Below, one piece after another: positions 6,483 to 14,875 of a stretch of DNA of 40,305 nucleotides. Positions within the stretch are counted from its first letter, which is position 1; each line of letters begins with the position of its first letter. Under the pieces are notes generated by a model that was not told where the DNA came from, ran no database searches, and saw nothing but the letters and a program-made list of their open reading frames with translations. The DNA is from Bacteroidia bacterium (lineage in GTDB: Bacteria > Bacteroidota > Bacteroidia > Bacteroidales > GWA2-32-17): contig JACREQ010000096.1 of assembly GCA_016218155.1 (NCBI GenBank), forward strand, positions 1 to 40,305, in the 5' to 3' direction. A program made the position numbers and the translations under genes.

Positions 6483-8486
6483 ATGGCAAGAATTGGTGTT
6501 TTCATTTGTCATTGTGGCGAGAATATAAGTGCGACTGTTGATTGTACTAAAGTGTGCGAATCGGCTGCCAAACTTAAGCATGTAGCTTATGCTACCGAAT
6601 ATAAATACATGTGCTCCGATCCTGGGCAATCGTTAGTAAAAAATGCAATAATTGAGCATAAGCTAACGGGTGTAGTTGTTTCGGCATGTTCGCCTCGTAT
6701 GCATGAGCCTACTTTCAGAAAAGCCACTGCAGAAGGTGGATTAAATCCATTTTTGTGCGAGATGGCAAATCTTCGTGAACATTGTTCATGGGTGCACGAA
6801 AAAAGTGAAGCAACTACAGAAAAAGCAATCGATATTGTTAGAACATTAGTCGAGAAAGTAAAACGTAATGCTGCTTTACAACCAATTCGAGTTCCCGTAA
6901 CAAAAACTGCATTAGTTATTGGCGGTGGAATTGCTGGTATTCAGTCTGCATTGGATATTGCTAACTGCGGACATAAAGTAATTATGGTAGAGCGCTCTCC
7001 ATCCATTGGTGGACATATGTCTCAACTTTCTGAAACTTTCCCTACTCTTGACTGCTCACAATGTATTCTTACACCAAGAATGGTTGAAGTTCTTCAACAT
7101 CCTAATATAACATTATATTCTTATGCTGAAGTTGAACAGTTGGATGGATTTATTGGGAACTTTGTTGCGAAAATAAGGAAAAAAGCTAAAAGTCTTGATG
7201 AGAAAGCTTGTACTGGTTGTGGTCTTTGTATAACAAAATGTCCACAAAAGAAAATTCCTAATGAATTTGAAGAAGGTATGGGATTCCGTCCGGCTATTTA
7301 TGTGCCTTTTCCACAGGCTGTACCAAATAGACCGGTAATTGATAAAGAACATTGTACATATTATATTAAAGGTAAATGTAAGGTTTGCGAAATCGTTTGT
7401 CCTACTAAAGCAATCAGATTTGATCAGGAAGATGAAGTAATAGATGTTGAAGTTGGAGCTGTTGTTGTTGCAACAGGTTTCGATATTAAACGTGCCGATT
7501 TCTTCCCAGAATATGGTTATGGAAAATTAAAAGATGTAATTGACGGTTTACAATTTGAACGCCTTGCATCTGCATCCGGACCAACCGCTGGTGAAATTTT
7601 AAGACCATCAGACGGAAAAAAACCAAAGAATATTGTATTTATTGCTTGTGCTGGTTCTAGAGATCCTGCAAAAGGTATTGCATATTGTTCTAAAATATGT
7701 TGTATGTATACTGCAAAACATGCAATGTTATATAAACACAAAGTACATGAAGGAAATGCACATGTGTTCTATATGGATATTCGTTCGGCAGGAAAAAATT
7801 ATGATGAATTTGTTCGCCGTGCAATTGAAGAAGACCACGTAAATTATATTCGTGGTAGAGTTTCTACAGTTTATGAGCGTGATGGAAAATTAATTGTTAA
7901 AGGTGTTGACACATTGTTAGGAGCACAGCCAATAGAGATTGAAGCTGACATGGTTGTTCTTGCTACTGCAGGTGTTGCTAATCCAGGTGCTGAAGAATTG
8001 GCGCAAAGATTACATGTTTCTTACGATTCTCATAAATTCTTTGCAGAAGCTCATCCAAAATTAAAACCAGTTGAAACTAATACAGCTGGTATTTTCTTGG
8101 CTGGAGCATGTCAGAATCCTAAAGATATTCCAGATTCAGTTTCTCAGGCTTCAGGTGCAGCTGTTAAAGTTGCTTCCTTATTCTCACAAAGCGAATTAAC
8201 ACGTGAACCATTAGTAGCTGCTGTTAACCGTTTTGGTCCTCCATTATATTCTACTTGTGTAGGTTGTTTTATGTGTCAACCGGTTTGTCCATATCAGGCA
8301 ATTGAAAGAGAAGATATAAAATCAAGAGATGGAAAAGTAATAAAATCGCTAGCAAAAATTAACGAAGGACTATGTCAGGGTTGTGGAACATGCGTTGCTT
8401 TATGCCGTTCTAAATCTATAGATTTATATGGTTATACCAACGAGCAGGTATATACTGAGGTAGTTGCTTTACTTAATGATTATTAA
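6483..8486 (+). CDS. hdrA: Heterodisulfide reductase subunit A-like bifurcating flavoprotein
   Basis: A 667-residue HdrA. Order of parts: N-terminal domain with HCGENI and its own cysteines (residues 1-140); FAD Rossmann motif GGGIAGIQSA from G147; the HdrA-specific LDCSQC box (C191, C194); an inserted two-cluster ferredoxin domain beginning CTGCGLC (C243) with a second CKVCEIVCP set; the second half of the FAD fold; and a C-terminal two-cluster ferredoxin domain (CVGCFMCQPVCP from C592; CQGCGTCVALC from C631). In the family, the FAD of HdrA is the bifurcating centre coupling ferredoxin reduction to reduction of a disulfide. No selenocysteine codon is seen; the archaeal-size architecture is complete. 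It follows hdrB after 70 bases, the only sizeable gap in the operon. Confidence 0.95.
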   Translation: MARIGVFICHCGENISATVDCTKVCESAAKLKHVAYATEYKYMCSDPGQSLVKNAIIEHKLTGVVVSACSPRMHEPTFRKATAEGGLNPFLCEMANLREHCSWVHEKSEATTEKAIDIVRTLVEKVKRNAALQPIRVPVTKTALVIGGGIAGIQSALDIANCGHKVIMVERSPSIGGHMSQLSETFPTLDCSQCILTPRMVEVLQHPNITLYSYAEVEQLDGFIGNFVAKIRKKAKSLDEKACTGCGLCITKCPQKKIPNEFEEGMGFRPAIYVPFPQAVPNRPVIDKEHCTYYIKGKCKVCEIVCPTKAIRFDQEDEVIDVEVGAVVVATGFDIKRADFFPEYGYGKLKDVIDGLQFERLASASGPTAGEILRPSDGKKPKNIVFIACAGSRDPAKGIAYCSKICCMYTAKHAMLYKHKVHEGNAHVFYMDIRSAGKNYDEFVRRAIEEDHVNYIRGRVSTVYERDGKLIVKGVDTLLGAQPIEIEADMVVLATAGVANPGAEELAQRLHVSYDSHKFFAEAHPKLKPVETNTAGIFLAGACQNPKDIPDSVSQASGAAVKVASLFSQSELTREPLVAAVNRFGPPLYSTCVGCFMCQPVCPYQAIEREDIKSRDGKVIKSLAKINEGLCQGCGTCVALCRSKSIDLYGYTNEQVYTEVVALLNDY

Positions 8487-8513
8487 TTATTAAAAAATTA
8501 AACATTATATAAA

Positions 8514-8966
8514 ATGGCAGATTTCGAACCCAAAGTAGTTGCTTTTGTTTGCAACTGGTGTACATACGCTGGAGCCGATTTAACAGGTACCAGTCGTATA
8601 AAATATGCTACAAATGTTAAAATTATACGTTTCCCATGTACTGGCCGTATTGATTTTATGCTTTTACTTAAATCATTTGCAAATGGAGCTGATGGAATAA
8701 TAATTTCAGGCTGTCACCCAAATGATTGTCATTATACTTCTGGTAATTTTCATGCAAAACGCCGTTGGATAATGTTTAAAGAACTTATGGATTTTATGGG
8801 AATTGATATGAAACGTATCACTTTCTCATGGGTATCTGCAGCAGAAGGTGCAAGATGGGCAGAAGTTGTTAATTCAACAGTTGCAAGAGTTCGTGAACTT
8901 GGTCCATATGTTTCTTATCAGAAAATGGTTAACACACATATTGAAGAGGAGGTAACTAATGAGTAA
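8514..8966 (+). CDS. flxD: MvhD-like [2Fe-2S] protein, FlxD
   Basis: A 150-residue protein of the MvhD/FlpD family. The N-terminus has VAFVCNWCTYAGADL, then FPCTGRID, then SGCHPNDCHY, giving the five cysteines of the family's [2Fe-2S] site. In methanogens MvhD passes electrons from hydrogenase to HdrA; in the bacterial Flx-Hdr complex the same role is assigned to FlxD, linking the NADH-oxidising module to HdrA. It is a stand-alone version, not fused to another subunit. It overlaps the next gene by 8 bases, indicating translational coupling. Confidence 0.93.
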   Translation: MADFEPKVVAFVCNWCTYAGADLTGTSRIKYATNVKIIRFPCTGRIDFMLLLKSFANGADGIIISGCHPNDCHYTSGNFHAKRRWIMFKELMDFMGIDMKRITFSWVSAAEGARWAEVVNSTVARVRELGPYVSYQKMVNTHIEEEVTNE

Positions 8967-9762
8967 TATTGCAGCAAAAGCAAAAGAATTACTTGAAAGC
9001 AAAGCAGTTCAGGTAGTAATTGGTTATGAAGCAGGACCAACTGGTGTTGTTCGCCCTGCTTTTGTTACCGATCCTGCAAAAACAGATTCATTAATTTATA
9101 ATGAAAATTGTTTGCAGAATTTAGCTATGTATTTAACTAAGCACGAAGTTAAACATCTAGGCAAAATGGGTATTGTTGCTACTTTACCTGTAATGCGTAG
9201 TATAATGATGTTGATTTCTGAACAGCAGGTTGTTGCTGAAAATATAGTTGTTCTCGGAATTTCTGATGATGGAAAACTTCTTGATATAGCTGATATGAAT
9301 GTTATGAAAGCTCATATCGAGAAATCAAATTTAGGAAACCCAACTAAAGATCAGGAGAAATTAGCAGAATTAAATAAGCTTAGTTTAGAAGAAAAATTTA
9401 AATTCTGGGAGCAGGAATTATCAAAATGTATAAAATGTTATGCATGTCGTCAGTCTTGCCCTATGTGTTATTGTATACGTTGTTCTACAGATTGCAATCA
9501 ACCACAGTGGATTCCTGTTCAGGCAAATACTCAGGGAAATATCGATTGGCATATATTACGTGCAATGCACTTAGCCGGTCGTTGTATCAGTTGTGGTGAG
9601 TGCGGAAGAGCTTGTCCTTTAAATATTCCTTGTCATCTTTTAACTATGCAGTTATCAGATCAAACCTACAATTATTTTAAAGTTCATGCAGGAACTTCTG
9701 TAGATATGAAATCTGTAATGTCAACTTTTGAACCTAACGATAAAGAAAGTTTTATAATATAA
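8959..9762 (+). CDS. flxC: 4Fe-4S electron-transfer protein, FlxC-like
   Basis: A 267-residue iron-sulfur protein. The N-terminal 130 residues contain no obvious cluster motif. The C-terminal half holds CIKCYACRQSCP, a nearby CYCIRCSTDC extension, and CISCGECGRACP, giving two [4Fe-4S] sites and extra cysteines. The position between flxD and the AsrA/HydB-like gene matches the bacterial flxABCD-hdrABC clusters described from Desulfovibrio, so I call it FlxC. Whether it is FlxB or FlxC in that nomenclature is from memory. It probably carries electrons from the flavoprotein FlxA towards FlxD and HdrA. Confidence 0.8.
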   Translation: MSNIAAKAKELLESKAVQVVIGYEAGPTGVVRPAFVTDPAKTDSLIYNENCLQNLAMYLTKHEVKHLGKMGIVATLPVMRSIMMLISEQQVVAENIVVLGISDDGKLLDIADMNVMKAHIEKSNLGNPTKDQEKLAELNKLSLEEKFKFWEQELSKCIKCYACRQSCPMCYCIRCSTDCNQPQWIPVQANTQGNIDWHILRAMHLAGRCISCGECGRACPLNIPCHLLTMQLSDQTYNYFKVHAGTSVDMKSVMSTFEPNDKESFII

Positions 9763-9763
9763 C

Positions 9764-10774
9764 ATGGAAACAATCAAAAAATTAATCCGCAAACAATCGC
9801 TTGAAAAGTTATATTCGACTTTATCAGCAAGCCGAAAAGTTTATGCTCCGGTTGTTGCAGCAGATAAGCGGGTAGAATATAAATATAATCCTGCATATGC
9901 AGAAGTTACATTTGAGCATATTCAATCAACTTTATCTGTTAAAAATGTAGTTTTCCCAAAAGTAGAAAACTTAATGTACTACACAAATAACAAAGTAGAT
10001 AGTACAATAACTGATATTGATTTAACAAAGATTCCTGAAGTTGTATTGTGGGGTTCGCATCCTTGTGATAATTCAGCATATGATGTACTTAAATCAATTT
10101 TTTGCTGGGATATTAAAGACGAATTCTTTGCAAAAAGATTAGAGAAGCTAGTTGTTATAGGATTAGCATGTCATCAATCTGATGCGTATTGTTTCTGTAC
10201 TTCTGTTGGATTAACTCCTAATTCAACAAAGGGTAGTGATATATTGTTATCAAAAACAAAATCCGGTGATTATATTGCTGAAATTCTTACCGAAAAAGGT
10301 AATGCAATTGCTACTGCTTCTCCGGATTTATTTGAGAATGCAAATAACGAAGAAGCTGTTATTACTGAAGTAAAACAAACTTTTTATCACGAACAGGTAA
10401 CCGAAAAATTAAAAACTGCATTTGAACATCCATTCTGGGTAGCAAATTCATTACGTTGTATTGGTTGCGGTGCTTGTGCTTATGTTTGTCCAACATGTGC
10501 CTGTTTTGATATTCAGGATGAAGCAAAGGGTAAAGAAGGTCGTCGTTACCGTAGTTGGGATTCATGTGGCTTTGGTTTGTTTACATTACATACTTCAGGT
10601 CATAACCCACGCGAAGTTCAGAGTCAGAGATGGAGACAACGTATTATGCATAAATTCTCATATATGCCGGATCGTAACAAATCACTTGGTTGCGTAGGTT
10701 GTGGAAGATGTTCACGCGGTTGCCCTGTTGATATGAACATTTCTGAACAGTTACAAGCATTACAAAACATTTAA
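9764..10774 (+). CDS. flxB: 4Fe-4S dicluster protein, FlxB-like (AsrA/HydB family)
   Basis: A 336-residue protein like AsrA and the beta subunit of sulfhydrogenases. The N-terminal domain includes WGSHPCDNSAYDVL and IGLACHQSDAYCFCTSVG, typical of this family. The C-terminal part has two [4Fe-4S] motifs: CIGCGACAYVCPTC and CVGCGRCSRGCP. These proteins pair with a PyrK/AsrB-like flavoprotein, which here is the next gene. One base separates it from the gene before and 11 from the one after. The role is electron transfer from NAD(P)H-oxidising FlxA into the Hdr module. Confidence 0.82.
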   Translation: METIKKLIRKQSLEKLYSTLSASRKVYAPVVAADKRVEYKYNPAYAEVTFEHIQSTLSVKNVVFPKVENLMYYTNNKVDSTITDIDLTKIPEVVLWGSHPCDNSAYDVLKSIFCWDIKDEFFAKRLEKLVVIGLACHQSDAYCFCTSVGLTPNSTKGSDILLSKTKSGDYIAEILTEKGNAIATASPDLFENANNEEAVITEVKQTFYHEQVTEKLKTAFEHPFWVANSLRCIGCGACAYVCPTCACFDIQDEAKGKEGRRYRSWDSCGFGLFTLHTSGHNPREVQSQRWRQRIMHKFSYMPDRNKSLGCVGCGRCSRGCPVDMNISEQLQALQNI

Positions 10775-10785
10775 ATTTTTAAGCT

Positions 10786-11622
10786 ATGTGCGAAAACATA
10801 TATAAGCCGTATTTAATGGTAATCGATCAGATTGTTGATGAAACAGCTGATGTTAAAACATTCCGTTTAAAATTTAAAAACCAGGAAGACGCTGATAAAT
10901 TTACTTTTAAAGCTGGTCAATTTGGCGAATATTCAATATTTGGTGAAGGTGAATCTACTTTTTGTATTGCATCTGCACCAACAAGAAAAGAATATATTGA
11001 ATGTACTTTCCGTAAAGCTGGTCGCGTAACAAATGCATTAGCAAATGCTGAAGTTGGCGATACAGTTGGTTTTCGCGGTCCTTATGGAAATACATTTCCG
11101 ATTGAACAGTGGGAAGGCAAAAACTTATTATACATTGCCGGTGGTATTGCATTACCTCCAATGCGTTGCGTAATCTGGAATACAATTGATTTACGTGAAA
11201 AATATAAAGATATAACAATAGTTTATGGTGCTCGTTCTGTTGCCGATTTGGTTTACAAACACGAACTTAAAGAGTGGGAGGAGAGACCGGATATTAAACT
11301 TATAACAACAGTTGACCCAGGCGGACAAACTCCAGAGTGGAAAGGTGAAATTGGTTTTGTTCCAACAGTTTTAGAAAAGGCTGGGTTAACAAGTGCAAAT
11401 ACAATTGCTATACTTTGCGGACCTCCTGTTATGATTAAATTTACTATGCCTGTTTTAAAGAACATGGGTTTTGAAGATAAAGATATTTTTACAACTTTAG
11501 AAAACAGAATGAAATGCGGATTTGGTAAATGTGGTCGTTGTAATGTAGGTAAATTGTTTGTTTGTAAAGACGGACCTGTGTTTACTTATGAAGAAATGAA
11601 AGTGTTACCTGCAGAATATTAA
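10786..11622 (+). CDS. flxA: FAD/NAD-binding oxidoreductase, FlxA (PyrK/AsrB-like)
   Basis: A 278-residue ferredoxin-NADP reductase-type flavoprotein. The FAD domain reads FKAGQFGEYS and TFCIASAP. The pyridine-nucleotide domain has LLYIAGGIALPPMR and ILCGPPVMI. The C-terminal CGFGKCGRCNVG with a later Cys is the [2Fe-2S] site shared with PyrK and AsrB. In the Flx-Hdr complex this subunit oxidises NADH, feeding HdrA-based bifurcation. The usual R-x-Y/F-S FAD motif is changed to STFC, as seen in other AsrB-type members. It is the last gene before a strong terminator. Confidence 0.9.
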   Translation: MCENIYKPYLMVIDQIVDETADVKTFRLKFKNQEDADKFTFKAGQFGEYSIFGEGESTFCIASAPTRKEYIECTFRKAGRVTNALANAEVGDTVGFRGPYGNTFPIEQWEGKNLLYIAGGIALPPMRCVIWNTIDLREKYKDITIVYGARSVADLVYKHELKEWEERPDIKLITTVDPGGQTPEWKGEIGFVPTVLEKAGLTSANTIAILCGPPVMIKFTMPVLKNMGFEDKDIFTTLENRMKCGFGKCGRCNVGKLFVCKDGPVFTYEEMKVLPAEY

Positions 11623-11643
11623 TTGCAGAATTTTTGAAAATAG

Positions 11644-11674
11644 AAAATGGGATACAAAATTTGTATCCCATTTT
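11644..11674. terminator. Bidirectional terminator between flxA and the T9SS protein gene
   Basis: A near-perfect palindrome of AAAATGGGATACAAA with its complement, A-rich on one side and T-rich on the other, sits between two convergent genes. It can terminate both. Confidence 0.88.
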
Positions 11675-11705
11675 TGTTTTGTGGTTAATAATTTTTTTTT
11701 TTAAA

Positions 11706-13616
11706 TTATTGCTTAATTAACATCTCATTTACCGAGTAGTTCTTTCCAGAAATACGAACCGTATATGTTCCGGCACTTAAATTTGAAACATTCAAATTAA
11801 CTGTTTTTTGATTATTCAGTACAAGTTGTTTTTGTACTGTTTTTCCAAGATTATTAATAATCTCAATATTTAATGCTTCTTTGCCTGCATAATCAAAATT
11901 TACTGTAACAATATCAATAGCAGGATTTGGCTGAACTGAAATAGATTTTGTTACTTGTTTTTTTATAGAAGGAATATTAGTTGTTATAACTTTAGTAAAA
12001 GTTAAAGTTGTGTTTGTAACAATTGGCAGGTTGTAATCAAAATAAATATTTGCTGTATTATAAACATTGCCTCCATTTGCAAGTGATGGTTTACATTTTA
12101 CCTTGAATTTTACAAATCCATGACTTCCGCTTTCATTTGTGTTTGCATCAGGTAGATTAATATTATTAAAAATAAATTGAACTTTACCATGACCTGATAT
12201 GTTATATGTACATGGATGAGATGATGAAAGTAATGTTAAACTAGGAACTTGTAACCAACTGCTTAATGTGTCAAGAATAGTAATATTTGTTGCCTGATAT
12301 GTTCCGGTATTTTGGAAACGAATAGTATATTCAAGTTCTTGCTCATTTGCTGCAGCAATATTTGTAATTTCTCCACTAGGCGTAACTTGTTTGTCATTTG
12401 GATCAAATGATCCAACCACAATATTCGAAATAGTATCTGAATTATTTACAATGCTAGAGTCCAGTGAATTTGTTACAAAATTAGCCGAAAGTACATATGG
12501 AGTTAAAAGTGCAGTAGTTGAATCTAAAAATAAACTAATTGTATAATTATTTGTTGAGAAAACAGGAAGACATACATTATTCCATGTTAATGTATTACCT
12601 GTTATAACATCAGCAGGTGGGTTTGCTGATATATAATCAAAAATTGTATCAAATGAAATAGTTAATGTTCCACACGATGAATCAGTTCCAACATTAGAAA
12701 TGGTAGCAAATACATTATAATCAAATCCTGGTCTTGCAGGAATACACTCAGTAAGTATTGTACTAACATCTATAACATTTTGCGTGAAAGTGACTCCAAA
12801 GTCAGCAGTGCTTGTACTGCCTGTTAATTCATAGTATTGTGGTGTAATGATTGTGTATGAATGATTATAAAATGACCAAATAGTATCTGGAGTTGCACAA
12901 ATATATGCATTGTAATTTCCTGCAGTATCAGATTGAGTATAGAAACCACAAGTGGGGGCATAAGCTAATCCTCCATATAATCCTGGTTCAGTGACATCTT
13001 TTGTTCCATTATTATTAGAATCAAAATAGAAATTACCACTTACTGTTGCAGCTGGTCCGCATGAAGTAATACCTGCGCCTACTTGCCCTGTATTTATTTG
13101 ATTAAAAATAATATTACATGGTTGGTTTGAATAATTTGTAATCAGAAAAATATAATATTCCCCGGGTTGAGCATTTGGTATATAACACCACTCTTGCCAA
13201 GAAGCATCATAACTGCAATCTATTACATTCCCTGATGGATAACCACCACCAGCTCCAGCAACGTGATGAGTTGAACCCGAGCCTGTTAATTGCGCAGTGC
13301 ATGGACCTGTTTGAGAATTAAATGGTCCCCAACAAATAAAGTCCACGTCATGTTGTGGAACTGTATGAATTTCAATTGAAATTTCACCAGGCTGATCAAT
13401 TTGTAAATAGTACCAAGCAGGGTTTGGTTCAGATCCCAAACATGCATAGGATGGGCCAGTCTGCCCACTTCCTGTATTAACTCCTGCAGGATAATTATAG
13501 GTTATTCCCGTACAAAATGGAAGAGAGGTTTCACACAGTCCATTAAGAGTTTGCCCTATTGAGCTCAGTGAAAATAGCAGGACAATTGTAATTGATAAGA
13601 TGTAATTCTTTTTCAT
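11706..13616 (-). CDS. T9SS-sorted surface protein with SdrD B-like and conserved-repeat domains
   Basis: A 636-residue secreted protein. A signal peptide ends near residue 21 (SSIGQ). Residues about 25-185 form a Cys- and Pro-rich N-terminal domain. GNFYFDSNNNGTKD, around residue 195, is an SdrD B-like Ca-binding repeat. GSFDPNDKQVTPSG to the region ending YFDYNLPIVTN (about 410-540) matches the conserved repeat domain common in Bacteroidota secreted proteins. The last 80 residues (SVQPNPAID ... GTYTVRI ... LIKQ) are a type A T9SS sorting domain. It is probably anchored to the cell surface after export. No catalytic motif is seen and the ligand is unknown. It is monocistronic and convergent with the Hdr/Flx operon. 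Confidence 0.85.
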   Translation of the reverse strand: MKKNYILSITIVLLFSLSSIGQTLNGLCETSLPFCTGITYNYPAGVNTGSGQTGPSYACLGSEPNPAWYYLQIDQPGEISIEIHTVPQHDVDFICWGPFNSQTGPCTAQLTGSGSTHHVAGAGGGYPSGNVIDCSYDASWQEWCYIPNAQPGEYYIFLITNYSNQPCNIIFNQINTGQVGAGITSCGPAATVSGNFYFDSNNNGTKDVTEPGLYGGLAYAPTCGFYTQSDTAGNYNAYICATPDTIWSFYNHSYTIITPQYYELTGSTSTADFGVTFTQNVIDVSTILTECIPARPGFDYNVFATISNVGTDSSCGTLTISFDTIFDYISANPPADVITGNTLTWNNVCLPVFSTNNYTISLFLDSTTALLTPYVLSANFVTNSLDSSIVNNSDTISNIVVGSFDPNDKQVTPSGEITNIAAANEQELEYTIRFQNTGTYQATNITILDTLSSWLQVPSLTLLSSSHPCTYNISGHGKVQFIFNNINLPDANTNESGSHGFVKFKVKCKPSLANGGNVYNTANIYFDYNLPIVTNTTLTFTKVITTNIPSIKKQVTKSISVQPNPAIDIVTVNFDYAGKEALNIEIINNLGKTVQKQLVLNNQKTVNLNVSNLSAGTYTVRISGKNYSVNEMLIKQ

Positions 13617-13778
13617 TGTATGATTTGTTAGTTATTGTTGTATAATTTAAGTTTTAAATTATTTATTGAAACTTTATAGATAAACGTAAAGATATTAAAA
13701 AGGTTGCCTGATAAAAAACTGTTATTTAATCAGATTGTTTAAAAACATTAAAAAAAATCTAAAATATTTAGTAAAAAA

Positions 13779-13792
13779 CTAAACCGTTTTAG
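13779..13792. promoter_or_regulatory. Probable LacI-family operator
   Basis: CTAAACCGTTTTAG is a 14-bp palindrome around a central CG with a single mismatched pair (positions 6 and 9), the form typical of LacI-family operators. It lies 10 bases upstream of the -7 box of the LacI-type gene, so the regulator should repress or control its own promoter and the operon behind it. Confidence 0.6.
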
Positions 13793-13801
13793 AATATTTT
13801 G

Positions 13802-13809
13802 TATATTTG
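13802..13809 (+). promoter_or_regulatory. -7 box of the LacI-type gene and glycan operon
   Basis: TATATTTG is an exact TAnnTTTG match 18 bases before the ATG at 13828. The TTG that opens the frame at 13807 falls inside this box, so it cannot be the start codon. Confidence 0.65.
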
Positions 13810-13827
13810 GAAAAAATAAGCTTTAAA

Positions 13828-14874
13828 ATGATAAAGAATAAAAAAGTTTCGTTAGCAGATATCGCAATGGCATTAGGTGTTTCTAAAACACTTGTTTCTA
13901 TGGTGTTAAATGGAAAAGGTGACGAAAACGGTATTAGTAAAAAAACTCAGGAAAGAGTAATGGAATTAGCTGAGGAAATGAATTATAAGCCTAATCAGTT
14001 TGCACGGGGATTAAGAATTGGCAGATCAAATACTATCGGATTAATTGTTTCTGATATATCAAATCCATTTTATTCTCGTTTGGCAAGATCAGTAGAAGAT
14101 GCTGTTAGTGAATCTGGTTATAATCTTATGATTTGCAGTTCTGATGAAAGCGAAGAAAAGGAAATGAAACTTCTGGAAATGCTTATTAATAAGCAGGTGG
14201 ATGGCATTATTTTGTCGTCAACTCTTGATTCTACCGAGCATATTGAAAGTCTTCAAAGCGAGAATTTTCCATTTGTGTTGATTGATAGGGTTTATAATGA
14301 TTTCGAAACTAATACAGTTGTAGTTGATAATTTAACAGGTGCAAAAGAAGCAGTAGAATTTCTTATTAATAATGGACATAGAAAAATAGCTGCACTTGTA
14401 ATTTCTCCTGCTCATATTAGTACACAAGTTGATAGACTTGAGGGTTATAAAGAAGCATTAAAAAAATATTCAATTCCAATAAATCAGTATTATCAAAAAG
14501 TAATTCCTCGCGATGAAATATATAGCGCAATCAATCAGATATTTGTGGAATGGAAGTCAGACCATATGATGCCAACAGCAGTTTTTGTTGCAAATAATCA
14601 ATTAGCTATTGGTTGTCTAGAAACAATTCGTGATTTAGGTTTGACAATACCACGAGATATTTCAATTGTAAGCTTTGATGACATAGATTTATTTAAGCTT
14701 TATTCTCCTCCAATTACTTCAGTTATTCAGCCAATAAATTCAATTGCCAGAAATGCAGTCGAGATTTTATTAGATAATATTAAAATTAAAGACAATTCAG
14801 ATTCATTAGTTAAAACACATAAATGTTTGCAAACAAATATTGTAGTAAGAAACTCGGTATTAAAACTTGCATAA
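13828..14874 (+). CDS. LacI-family transcriptional regulator of the N-glycan operon
   Basis: A 348-residue LacI/GalR protein. Residues about 6-55 hold the helix-turn-helix VSLADIAMALGVSKTLVSMVLNG split over two helices and the hinge helix near NYKPNQFARGLR. From IGLIVSDISNPFYS onwards is the periplasmic-binding-protein-like sugar sensor domain, ending with ISIVSFDDIDLF and the usual C-terminal subdomain. The start at 13828 is chosen because the upstream frame overlaps the promoter. It is directly followed, one base after the stop, by the GH92 gene, so it is part of the operon. Inducer unknown; mannose- or GlcNAc-containing glycans are plausible. LacI control of an N-glycan locus is unusual compared with hybrid two-component or ECF-sigma control in Bacteroides. 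Confidence 0.93.
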   Translation: MIKNKKVSLADIAMALGVSKTLVSMVLNGKGDENGISKKTQERVMELAEEMNYKPNQFARGLRIGRSNTIGLIVSDISNPFYSRLARSVEDAVSESGYNLMICSSDESEEKEMKLLEMLINKQVDGIILSSTLDSTEHIESLQSENFPFVLIDRVYNDFETNTVVVDNLTGAKEAVEFLINNGHRKIAALVISPAHISTQVDRLEGYKEALKKYSIPINQYYQKVIPRDEIYSAINQIFVEWKSDHMMPTAVFVANNQLAIGCLETIRDLGLTIPRDISIVSFDDIDLFKLYSPPITSVIQPINSIARNAVEILLDNIKIKDNSDSLVKTHKCLQTNIVVRNSVLKLA

Positions 14875-14875
14875 T

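Noticed and set aside
6483-8486. Selenocysteine or frameshift in HdrA, or Qmo-type protein
   Set aside because: The frame is continuous, all Cys positions are ordinary TGT/TGC codons, and the neighbours are HdrB, HdrC and MvhD types, not Qmo or Apr.
13807-13827. TTG start for the LacI regulator
   Set aside because: The TTG lies inside an exact TAnnTTTG promoter box, so it is not transcribed.
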